DNA of 7,556 bases, taken from the NCBI GenBank assembly GCA_030612095.1, contig JAUWOO010000088.1, positions 1 through 7,556 on the forward strand, in the 5' to 3' direction. The notes beneath the pieces are model-generated. The model was not told the origin of the DNA and searched no databases. It saw only the letters and a program-made list of their open reading frames with translations. The DNA comes from Thermoplasmatota archaeon. GTDB taxonomy: Archaea > Thermoplasmatota > E2 > DHVEG-1. A program made the position numbers and the translations under genes. This document shows positions 1 through 5,522 of the stretch, one piece after another. How positions within the stretch are numbered: the first letter of the stretch is position 1; each line of letters opens with the position of its first letter.

Positions 1-2
1 CT

Positions 3-1109
3 GTATCCCTTTCACCAGAATATATAGGATTCATGAGGGCGGTTGCTCCAGAGGATGAAGGAGCCCACTTTGACCAGATTAGTATTTGTAGAGAATGGTG
101 GTACTTCGGTGCAGCTTTAGATGGCGAAGACAGTGAACTGAAAGATTGGACAGTTTCCGTTAGTTTCAACCATATGGCACGTGGTGATCTTTTTGGAACG
201 TTAAAACCCGATATGTTAGTAATAACGCTCAATGGACCCGATGGAGAGAAATATGGGGGGATAATAAACAAAGAAAGGGGGCTTGGACTAATCAAGCAAC
301 CTACATTGCAAGCAAAAACCCCTGGATTAAGTATAGAATTCGAGGATTCGTGGGCCGAAGGAGGGGCACCTGAATGGCATGTCCATGCAGAAGATAATGA
401 CATTGACAAAAACCATGAAATAGTCGTAGATTTGAATTATTTTTCACCTTCCGATCCATTATGGACCACCGGAGAAAGAGCTTTTCAAAAATCGGAAAGC
501 AACATTGCAAGCTATATGTTCACCGGATGTGATGTAACAGGCACAGTAAAGATAGATGGGACAGAGTACCACATAGAGGGAAAAGGACATCATGAACACT
601 CCTGGTCACCCAATATTATAACACGGGGATCGATTAATGGGTGGGACTGGTGTCACATGACACTTGATAACGGATGGAATATATACTTCAGCAATTACTA
701 TCTAACACCTCAGTACCTATCAACCAAAACGACAAAAATCAACCCATTTGGATCACTAGTTATAACAACAGATCAAGGAGAAACTCTTACGATTTTAGAT
801 GATATCGACTTTGAAATTACAAAATCAGATGGGAAAATCTTCCCATTTGTAAAAATGCCTTCTGAGTTCAGTTTGACTGCAAAACCAAGCATTCTTCAAC
901 CGCTATTAAAAACATATAACGTGGAATTAGAATTAAATATTATATCTGAAAATACATGTGAAAAAGTGTGGAAAATTCCGACATACGTAGGAATGAAGGT
1001 TGGAATGAGTGCCATAAGCGGAAAAATAACATGGTCTGACGATGATGGAGATCAAGAGGTAGAACTAAACGGCATAGGGAACATATGGAGTATGAGGGCG
1101 CTGATATAG
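3..1109 (+). CDS. CrtC/AttH-type lipocalin-like protein, probably 5'-partial
   Basis: Resembles the hydroxyneurosporene synthase (CrtC)/AttH superfamily, a double lipocalin-like beta-barrel fold. Family members include carotenoid 1,2-hydratases and many proteins of unknown substrate. Counting from the ATG at 33, the N-terminal hallmark PEDEGAH (6-12) is followed by EWWYF (21-25). The second hallmark, GKGHHEHSW (183-191), matches the family's G-x-G-Y-x-D-H-x-W block and is followed by GWDW (203-206). The rest is beta-rich with no membrane segment. The frame has no stop between the left edge and the ATG at 33, and that ATG has only a weak AGGA three bases upstream, so the true start may lie outside the window, possibly with a signal peptide. 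If ATG 33 is used, the protein is 358 aa. The stop is TAG. No carotenoid genes lie nearby, so hydratase activity is not supported and the substrate is unknown. The family call is fairly firm; the function is not. Confidence 0.75.
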   Translation, partial: VSLSPEYIGFMRAVAPEDEGAHFDQISICREWWYFGAALDGEDSELKDWTVSVSFNHMARGDLFGTLKPDMLVITLNGPDGEKYGGIINKERGLGLIKQPTLQAKTPGLSIEFEDSWAEGGAPEWHVHAEDNDIDKNHEIVVDLNYFSPSDPLWTTGERAFQKSESNIASYMFTGCDVTGTVKIDGTEYHIEGKGHHEHSWSPNIITRGSINGWDWCHMTLDNGWNIYFSNYYLTPQYLSTKTTKINPFGSLVITTDQGETLTILDDIDFEITKSDGKIFPFVKMPSEFSLTAKPSILQPLLKTYNVELELNIISENTCEKVWKIPTYVGMKVGMSAISGKITWSDDDGDQEVELNGIGNIWSMRALI

Positions 1110-1149
1110 TCTTTTATTTAATTTCTACTGTTTTATCATCCCATTATTG

Positions 1150-1205
1150 AAAATTATTTGATAGTTTAGGTAAGTTTACCAATCAAAGACGTGATTGATA
1201 ATTTT
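1150..1205. repeat. Nested inverted repeat, cloverleaf-like, between genes
   Basis: An 8-bp outer stem (1150-1157 with 1198-1205, all A-T pairs) encloses two smaller inverted repeats. One is GGTAA-GT-TTACC (1169-1180); the other is AATCA/TGATT (1181-1185 with 1192-1196). An alternative pairing, TTTGAT with ATCAAA (1157-1162 with 1182-1187), extends the first arm. A run of five T overlaps and follows the 3' side (1202-1206). It lies 41 bases after the stop of the lipocalin-like gene and about 50 bases before the csp TATA box. It could be a 3'-end processing or termination structure, a palindromic operator, or a chance AT-rich fold. Confidence 0.35.
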
Positions 1206-1251
1206 TATGTACTGCTCCCTGATTTTAACAATTCCCAGATAATTACCCGAA

Positions 1252-1267
1252 CGGAAACCTATATAAA
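1252..1267 (+). promoter_or_regulatory. BRE/TATA promoter for the cold-shock gene
   Basis: A BRE-like CGGAAACC (1252-1259) runs directly into TATATAAA (1260-1267), the archaeal TFB/TBP arrangement. Transcription would be expected to start about 25 bases downstream, near 1288-1292. That gives a leader of roughly 95 bases before the csp ATG. A second candidate, CGAAGGG followed by TTTATATT (1306-1320), would start transcription near 1341 and shorten the leader to about 45 bases. Both are inferred from sequence only. Confidence 0.5.
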
Positions 1268-1358
1268 ACATAGGCTATTACGAGATTTATACGAAGGAGA
1301 AGAAGCGAAGGGTTTATATTTTGAACTTTTAGAGGTTTTTTGTTCTTTGTTGTAGTAA

Positions 1359-1378
1359 AGACTCCAAAGTCTAAGGAG
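1359..1378 (+). promoter_or_regulatory. csp ribosome-binding site with two competing hairpins
   Basis: The Shine-Dalgarno AAGGAG (1373-1378) lies 8 bases before the ATG. Directly upstream, AGACT (1359-1363) can pair with AGTCT (1368-1372) around a CCAA loop, which leaves the Shine-Dalgarno exposed. Alternatively CTCC (1362-1365) can pair with GGAG (1375-1378) and hide it. The two folds share bases and cannot form together. This layout suits temperature-responsive translation, but both stems are short and no energies were calculated. Confidence 0.35.
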
Positions 1379-1386
1379 ATGAAAAA

Positions 1387-1578
1387 ATGAAAGGAACTGT
1401 AAAGTGGTATAATTCAAGAAAGGGGTATGGGTTTATAGAAGGTGAAGACGGAAAAGATGTCTTTGTCCATCGTACAGCCATGCCAGAGGGAATCTTCCTC
1501 AATGAGGGAGATAAAGTTGAATATGAAATTGAAGAGGGAGATAAAGGACCTAACGCAAAAGACATAAAAAAACTCTAA
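1387..1578 (+). CDS. Cold-shock domain protein (CspA family)
   Basis: A single cold-shock domain, an OB-fold that binds single-stranded RNA and DNA and melts RNA secondary structure in the cytoplasm. At 63 aa it is a near-minimal, complete domain. The opening MKGTVKWYN strand is followed by RNP1, KGYGFI (12-17), and RNP2, VFVH (25-28). The C-terminal part, GDKVEYEIEEGDKGPNAKDI, matches the usual closing strands (GPxAxxV in bacterial CspA). The ATG is chosen because the protein aligns from residue 1 with the family and AAGGAG lies 8 bases upstream. The gene appears monocistronic: it has its own BRE/TATA, and a T6 run about 90 bases after the stop could end the transcript. CspA-type proteins are common in bacteria and patchy in archaea, where spread by transfer is often proposed. 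The long leader suggests post-transcriptional control. Family assignment is very secure; the cold-inducible role is assumed from the family. Confidence 0.95.
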   Translation: MKGTVKWYNSRKGYGFIEGEDGKDVFVHRTAMPEGIFLNEGDKVEYEIEEGDKGPNAKDIKKL

Positions 1579-1593
1579 AAATTTCAATCATTT

Positions 1594-1607
1594 AGGAAAA
1601 TATATAG
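1594..1607 (+). promoter_or_regulatory. Orphan BRE/TATA-like element
   Basis: AGGAAAA followed by TATATAG, 16 bases after the csp stop, has the form of an archaeal BRE/TATA box. The predicted start near 1629-1632 leads into sequence with no confident gene. It could drive a small RNA or the interrupted frame at 1658-2023, or it may be a chance match in AT-rich DNA. Confidence 0.25.
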
Positions 1608-1657
1608 AACTCATATAGATCGATGGGATGACTAGTTTAGTACCATTCCAATGATGA

Positions 1658-2023
1658 AAATATAGCTGTTTTTTGTTATATAGCCATTGGATGGGGGACC
1701 ACATGGCTTCCCAACAGATCTTAGTTTTCCTTAAAAGAAAAACAAATGACATAAAGTATTCAGTCTAGCAAGGAATAGAATTGTTTTTAAAAGAATAGCT
1801 ATTATCTACTTGTGGTGGTGGGATAGCGGAAATATACATTGAGTTAATATGTCTTGTATTTGTTGTACTGTTTTTCTTAAGTTTTTATAGCATTGTTGTT
1901 CCTAAAATGAAAAAAGAAATGAAAAACTTTACATGGAACCAGTATTTCAAGCAATGTGGAATCTATCAGGGAACATCTCATTGGACAACATTAAGATCCT
2001 ATTTGATAAAATCGAGTAAATGA
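1658..2023 (+). pseudogene. Interrupted frame for a small membrane protein, in an otherwise gene-free stretch
   Basis: The stretch 1579-2039 has no confident gene. One frame is open from 1658 to a TGA at 2021-2023 except for TAG codons at 1766-1768 and 1796-1798. After the second TAG, 74 codons are open. They encode a hydrophobic segment of about 19 residues (ICLVFVVLFFLSFYSIVV, about 1847-1900), then a basic PKMKKEMK stretch and a polar, Trp/Tyr-containing tail of about 30 residues ending IKSSK. This is the layout of a single-pass small membrane protein. No ATG, GTG or TTG lies in frame between the second TAG and the hydrophobic segment. The first in-frame ATG is at 1907, after that segment, and would give only 38 aa. 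An in-frame ATG exists at 1691, upstream of both TAGs. It may be a decayed gene, a gene using an unusual start, or chance. I do not recognise a family. Confidence 0.25.
1669..1674 (+). terminator. T6 tract, possible csp transcript end
   Basis: A run of six T in the non-template strand, 91 bases after the csp stop. Archaeal RNA polymerase commonly terminates at oligo-T tracts without needing a hairpin. No strong stem precedes it. Confidence 0.3.
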
Positions 2024-2039
2024 GCGAAATTTAATTTTA

Positions 2040-2222
2040 TTATCTCTTACTTATTTTCTTGTCTTTTTCAAAGCATCCATCACAGATGGTATTGCCCCTA
2101 GGTATCCTTTTTCCACATACGCTGCATTTTCCGTGCCTAACGTGTTTAAAGCCTACTATAATCTCATGATCTTTTGTAATCCACTTAAACATCAGTTGGT
2201 CTCTATGAATCCGCATTTTCAT
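2040..2222 (-). CDS. Small zinc-ribbon protein (60 aa), function unknown
   Basis: The C-terminal half carries C33-x2-C36-x10-C47-x2-C50, a four-cysteine zinc-binding knuckle pair. It is embedded in CSVCGKRIPRG and CDGC, a style common in small archaeal zinc-ribbon proteins. The N-terminal half is basic and aromatic, with no membrane segment, so nucleic-acid or protein binding is possible but not shown. The start at 2222 is preferred because GGGAG lies 5 bases upstream on the minus strand. A longer 99-aa version from 2339 lacks a ribosome-binding site and adds a Cys/Trp-rich stretch unlike the rest. The gene is divergent from the epimerase gene. A TATA-like TTTTATATC (2277-2285 on the minus strand) would place transcription start about 34 bases before this ATG. 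The zinc site is clear and the gene is likely real; the function is unassigned. Confidence 0.6.
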   Translation of the reverse strand: MKMRIHRDQLMFKWITKDHEIIVGFKHVRHGKCSVCGKRIPRGNTICDGCFEKDKKISKR

Positions 2223-2276
2223 CTGGTCTCCCAACCATAGGTGCCCCCTACAGCATATAACCGAAATCCTCAATAC

Positions 2277-2285
2277 GATATAAAA
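2277..2285 (-). promoter_or_regulatory. TATA-like box for the zinc-ribbon gene
   Basis: Read on the minus strand this is TTTTATATC. Its centre lies about 59 bases upstream of the preferred ATG at 2222, so a start about 25 bases downstream (near 2256) leaves a leader of roughly 34 bases that includes the GGGAG site. Inferred from pattern and spacing only. Confidence 0.3.
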
Positions 2286-2366
2286 TGTTTTGTTTGTCCA
2301 TGTTTCAAAACAGAAGCCGACCATCCCAATCATTCCCAATAATTTTCAGGGCCCAATAGATAAACT

Positions 2367-2374
2367 ACTTAAAC
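2367..2374 (+). promoter_or_regulatory. TATA-like box for the epimerase gene
   Basis: ACTTAAAC is centred about 40 bases before the epimerase ATG. A start about 25 bases downstream would give a leader of about 15 bases carrying GTGAT (2401-2405), a partial archaeal Shine-Dalgarno 5 bases before the ATG. The box is weak and the call tentative. Confidence 0.3.
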
Positions 2375-2410
2375 AACAGATTGATAAACCGACTCCAGAA
2401 GTGATTTGAT

Positions 2411-3349
2411 ATGAAAAGTTTTGTTACTGGCGGTGCTGGATTTATTGGAAGTCATCTTGTTGATAGACTCATCGATGACGGGAACTCTGTCACTGTATAT
2501 GATGATCTTAGTTCCGGTAAAAGGGAATTCATAAAGCATCACCTAGGGGACAATAAATTTACTTTTATTGAAGCAGATTTAATAGATAATGAAAAAATTA
2601 CAGAAACAATAGCTGGGCATGATGTTGTTTTTCATATTGCTGCAAATCCGGACGTTCGTTTAGGTCCCAAAAAACCAGATATTGCAAAGAAAGACATTCT
2701 AGCAACCTATAATCTTCTTGATGCAATGAGAAAACAGGATGTGAAAAAAATAGTATTTTCTTCTAGTAGCGTTATTTATGGTGAAACACCGCCGCTTCCG
2801 CTTCCCGAGGATTATGGCCCACTTCTCCCAATCTCTGTGTATGGGGCAGCAAAGCTTGCCGCTGAGGGTTTGATTAGCTCGTTTTGTCATACTTTTGACA
2901 TGCAAGGATGGATTTATAGATTTGCAAATGTTGTTGGCGAACGTGGGACACATGGCGTAATTGTTGATTTTATTAACAAGTTAAGAAAAAATCCAAACGA
3001 GCTTGAAATCCTGGGTGATGGTAAACAGAAAAAACCTTATCTTGATGTTAAAGACACTGTCGACGGAATGTTTTTTGGTTTTGAACGTGCAAACGAACGG
3101 ATCAATTTATTTAATCTTGGTTGTGATACTACAACAGAAGTAACGCGAATTGCTGAGTTAGTCGTAGAGGAAATGGGTTTACAAAACGTTACGTTCAGAT
3201 ATACCGGTGGGAAACGTGGATGGAAAGGAGACGTTCCGCAGTTTCAGTTTGACGTAGAAAAGATAGGAAAACTTGGTTGGAAAGCAAAATATAGTTCTGA
3301 TGAAGTAATAAAAATGGCCATACGAGATGTCCTAGACGCCAACATTTAA
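2411..3349 (+). CDS. galE: NAD-dependent nucleotide-sugar epimerase, UDP-glucose 4-epimerase-like
   Basis: An extended short-chain dehydrogenase/reductase that interconverts C4 epimers of UDP-sugars through a bound NAD, most likely UDP-glucose and UDP-galactose. The Rossmann glycine motif is G7-x-x-G10-x-x-G13 in TGGAGFIGSHL, with acidic residues D31/D32 for the NAD ribose. HIAANPDVRLG (75-85) is a typical GalE-side segment. The catalytic set is the Ser run before VIYG (117-120) and Y144-x-x-x-K148 in VYGAAK. At 312 aa it is complete and has the short length usual for archaeal and GalE-2 type enzymes. It heads the plus-strand sugar-nucleotide cluster, 25 bases before ugd. Substrate cannot be fixed by eye: with Ugd and a UDP-xylose synthase next door, a UDP-glucuronate or UDP-xylose 4-epimerase is also possible. 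The fold and epimerase class are secure; the gene symbol is by similarity. Confidence 0.85.
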   Translation: MKSFVTGGAGFIGSHLVDRLIDDGNSVTVYDDLSSGKREFIKHHLGDNKFTFIEADLIDNEKITETIAGHDVVFHIAANPDVRLGPKKPDIAKKDILATYNLLDAMRKQDVKKIVFSSSSVIYGETPPLPLPEDYGPLLPISVYGAAKLAAEGLISSFCHTFDMQGWIYRFANVVGERGTHGVIVDFINKLRKNPNELEILGDGKQKKPYLDVKDTVDGMFFGFERANERINLFNLGCDTTTEVTRIAELVVEEMGLQNVTFRYTGGKRGWKGDVPQFQFDVEKIGKLGWKAKYSSDEVIKMAIRDVLDANI

Positions 3350-3361
3350 ATCGCCTTTTTT
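3344..3361 (+). promoter_or_regulatory. Candidate leaderless promoter for ugd, with T6 tract
   Basis: ATTTAAAT (3344-3351) overlaps the epimerase stop codon and is centred about 27 bases before the ugd ATG. That is the spacing expected when transcription starts at or next to the start codon. No Shine-Dalgarno precedes that ATG (3350-3374), which agrees with leaderless translation. A T6 run (3356-3361) just after the box could end the epimerase transcript. Either it is a new promoter inside the cluster, or the AT content is misleading and the genes are one operon. Confidence 0.4.
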
Positions 3362-3374
3362 AATACTCCCATCA

Positions 3375-4637
3375 ATGGAAATATCAATCATTGGAACTGG
3401 TTATGTGGGACTTGTGAGTGGTGCTTGTTTTGCAAAGTTTGGAAATAATGTCATATGTGTAGATATTGATAAGGAAAAAATTGAAAAAATAAACAACAGC
3501 ATATCTCCAATTTATGAAGAGGGGCTTGATGCGCTTCTATCCAAATATAACAAGAGAATCAAAGCCACGACTGGCCATGAATATGCAATTAAAAATAGCG
3601 ACATCACATTCATATGTGTTGGTACCCCCTCAAGAAGGGATGGGAGTATCGATCTTTCTTTTGTCGAAGAGGTGTCAAGGGAAATTGGGAGGATCATTCG
3701 TAAAAAAGGTAAATGGCACCTTGTTGTAGTAAAAAGTACAGTTCTTCCAGGTACCACAAGAGATATTGTTTTGCCTTTATTGGAAAAGCATTCTGGAAAA
3801 AAAGCTGGAGAGGATTTTGGTCTTGCAATGAACCCCGAATTTTTAAAAGAAGGCGTTGCGGTGAGGGATTTCCTTGAACCAGATAGGATTGTTATTGGTT
3901 CTTATGATGAGAAAAGTAGAGATGCACTTAGAGAACTTTATAAAGATTTCTCATGCCCTATTGTGGAAACTTCTCTTTCTGCTGCTGAAATGGTCAAGTG
4001 TGCCAGCAATGCTTTTCTTGCAACAAAGATATCATTCATAAACGAGATTGGAAATATGTGTAAAACTTTTGGCATTGATACTTACGAGGTAGCTGATGGA
4101 ATGGGATTGGACAAAAGGATAGGCAGAGCGTTTCTTGATTCAGGTATGGGGTGGGGTGGTTCTTGTTTTCCAAAGGATGTTCACGCATTGATTTCATGGG
4201 CAAAAGAAATTGGTGAAACACCAAGAATACTAGAAAATGTCGTTGAAGTTAATACGTTGCAACCGATGAAGCTTATTAATCTGTTAAAAAAACATGTACC
4301 AAATCTTAAGGGAAAACACATTGGTGTTTTAGGTTTGGCATTTAAACCAAATACTGATGATCTGCGTGAGAGTCGAGCAATTGTTGTGGTTGAACAGTTG
4401 TTAAAGGAAGAGGCGATTGTTAAGGCATATGACCCAGAGGCAATGACGAATTGTAGTAAGATAATTCCAAATATAACGTATTGTGCTAGTGCAGAGGAGG
4501 TTCTTGAATCTGATGCTGTTCTCATTTTAACGAAATGGGATGAATTTAAAAATTTAGATTACACAGGCAATATTGTTATAGATGGGAGAAAAATAGATAA
4601 AGCTAGAGAAGGTGTGTATGAAGGAATTTGTTGGTGA
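3375..4637 (+). CDS. ugd: UDP-glucose 6-dehydrogenase
   Basis: Oxidises UDP-glucose to UDP-glucuronate in two NAD-dependent steps in the cytoplasm. The N-terminal Rossmann motif IIGTGYVGLVSG (5-16) is followed by D30 in VDID for NAD. NPEFLKEG (153-160) and EPDRIVIGS (168-176) form the substrate-side signature of the UDP-glucose/ManNAc dehydrogenase family. The conserved helix AAEMVKCASNAF has K208 and N212, and the catalytic cysteine is C264 in GGSCFPKD. The C-terminal UDP-binding domain begins near 312 (KGKHIGVLGLAFKPNTDDLRES). At 420 aa it is complete. The NPEFLKEG plus PDRIVIG pattern favours UDP-glucose over UDP-ManNAc, and the neighbouring galU and UDP-glucuronate decarboxylase genes support that strongly. 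The ATG is chosen because the Rossmann strand begins immediately and a leaderless promoter fits. The stop lies inside the ribosome-binding site of galU. A close relative acting on another UDP-sugar is the main alternative. Confidence 0.93.
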   Translation: MEISIIGTGYVGLVSGACFAKFGNNVICVDIDKEKIEKINNSISPIYEEGLDALLSKYNKRIKATTGHEYAIKNSDITFICVGTPSRRDGSIDLSFVEEVSREIGRIIRKKGKWHLVVVKSTVLPGTTRDIVLPLLEKHSGKKAGEDFGLAMNPEFLKEGVAVRDFLEPDRIVIGSYDEKSRDALRELYKDFSCPIVETSLSAAEMVKCASNAFLATKISFINEIGNMCKTFGIDTYEVADGMGLDKRIGRAFLDSGMGWGGSCFPKDVHALISWAKEIGETPRILENVVEVNTLQPMKLINLLKKHVPNLKGKHIGVLGLAFKPNTDDLRESRAIVVVEQLLKEEAIVKAYDPEAMTNCSKIIPNITYCASAEEVLESDAVLILTKWDEFKNLDYTGNIVIDGRKIDKAREGVYEGICW

Positions 4638-4638
4638 T
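4633..4638 (+). promoter_or_regulatory. galU ribosome-binding site overlapping the ugd stop
   Basis: GGTGAT, a full archaeal Shine-Dalgarno, contains the TGA stop of ugd and lies 5 bases before the galU ATG. Ribosomes ending ugd sit on the galU start region, so coupled translation is likely. It also fixes the galU start at 4644. Confidence 0.75.
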
Positions 4639-4643
4639 TTTTC

Positions 4644-5513
4644 ATGAAGGCAATTATCCCAGCTGCTGGTCTTGGGACACGTTTCTTGCCAGCAACAAAA
4701 AATAATCCAAAGGAAATGTTACCCCTTGTTGATAAACCTGCAATTCAATATGTTGTAGAAGAAGCAGTGGAATCAGGTATTGATGATATTTTAATTGTTA
4801 CAGGACGGGGGAAACAATCAATTGAAGATCATTTTGATATTGCTTATGAATTACAAAATGTCTTACAAGAAAAAGAGAAATTCGATCTACTTAAGGAGAT
4901 GGAAAAGATATCCGATCTAGCTGACATACATTATGTAAGGCAAAAAAAACAATTAGGATTGGGTCATGCTATTTTATGTGCCCAAAAACATGTTGGTAAT
5001 GAACCTTTCGCTGTTTTGTTAGGTGATGATGTTGTGTTCTCAGAAAAGCCTTGTACGAGACAAATGATTGATATTTATGAAAAATATGAATCATCTGTTA
5101 TTGCAGTTGAGCGGGTAGAGGAAAATCATATTGAAACATATGGTGTTATTGACCCTGGAGAATCTGTTGAGAAAAATGTGTATCCGGTATTAAATCTTGT
5201 TGAAAAACCAAGGAAATCTGAAGCACCTTCAAATCTTGGGATTCTTGGGCGATATATTTTAACACCCGGGATTTTTGACTGTATCAAAAAAACTAGACCG
5301 GGATATGGTGGCGAAATACAACTTACAGACGCTTTAAATTTATTGAGAAAAAATCAAGAAGTATATGGCTATGAGTTTTATGGTAAAAGATATGATCTTG
5401 GTAATAAGATGGATTGGTTGAAAACAACCTTTGATGTTGCGCTTATGAGAGAAGAGTTTCATGACGAATTATTAAGATTTTTAAAGAAGAGAATTAAGGA
5501 AATTGAGGGATAG
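4644..5513 (+). CDS. galU: UTP-glucose-1-phosphate uridylyltransferase
   Basis: Makes UDP-glucose from UTP and glucose 1-phosphate, feeding both the dehydrogenase and the epimerase encoded beside it. It is a nucleotidyltransferase with a GT-A-like fold. The nucleotide-binding signature is AAGLGTRFLPATK (7-19), followed by KEMLPLVDKP (23-32). The GLGHA loop (105-109) and LLGDD (125-129) carry the uracil- and metal-binding residues. VEKP (186-189) holds the sugar-phosphate lysine, and GEIQLTDA (223-230) is characteristic of GalU rather than of RmlA. At 289 aa it is full length for the bacterial/archaeal GalU family. The start is fixed by GGTGAT 5 bases upstream, and the gene is 6 bases after ugd. 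The stop is TAG, 9 bases before the decarboxylase gene. Isoleucine is almost always ATT here, unlike the left-hand genes. Confidence 0.95.
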   Translation: MKAIIPAAGLGTRFLPATKNNPKEMLPLVDKPAIQYVVEEAVESGIDDILIVTGRGKQSIEDHFDIAYELQNVLQEKEKFDLLKEMEKISDLADIHYVRQKKQLGLGHAILCAQKHVGNEPFAVLLGDDVVFSEKPCTRQMIDIYEKYESSVIAVERVEENHIETYGVIDPGESVEKNVYPVLNLVEKPRKSEAPSNLGILGRYILTPGIFDCIKKTRPGYGGEIQLTDALNLLRKNQEVYGYEFYGKRYDLGNKMDWLKTTFDVALMREEFHDELLRFLKKRIKEIEG

Positions 5514-5522
5514 GGGTAAATA

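Noticed and set aside
301..510. Minus-strand open frame inside the lipocalin-like gene, and similar antisense frames inside ugd, uxs and the glycosyltransferase gene
   Set aside because: They lie opposite strongly conserved coding sequence, have no recognisable motifs and look like shadow frames.
1379..1390. Tiny ATG-AAA-AAA-TGA frame whose stop overlaps the csp start (ATGA)
   Set aside because: Its ATG directly abuts the Shine-Dalgarno with no spacing, so initiation there is implausible. The csp ATG has proper spacing.
1651..1657. ATGATGA resembling a C box of an archaeal C/D guide RNA
   Set aside because: No CTGA D box follows within the usual 50-70 bases and no C'/D' pair is visible.
1658..2023. 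Pyrrolysine read-through of the two TAG codons as the default explanation
   Set aside because: TAG is the natural stop of two confident genes in the window, no pyl genes are visible, and two TAGs so close together fit decay or chance better. Kept only as a test.
1579..2039. tRNA or CRISPR-like repeats in the gene-free stretch
   Set aside because: No cloverleaf with T-loop consensus and no repeated unit of 20-40 bases could be found by eye.
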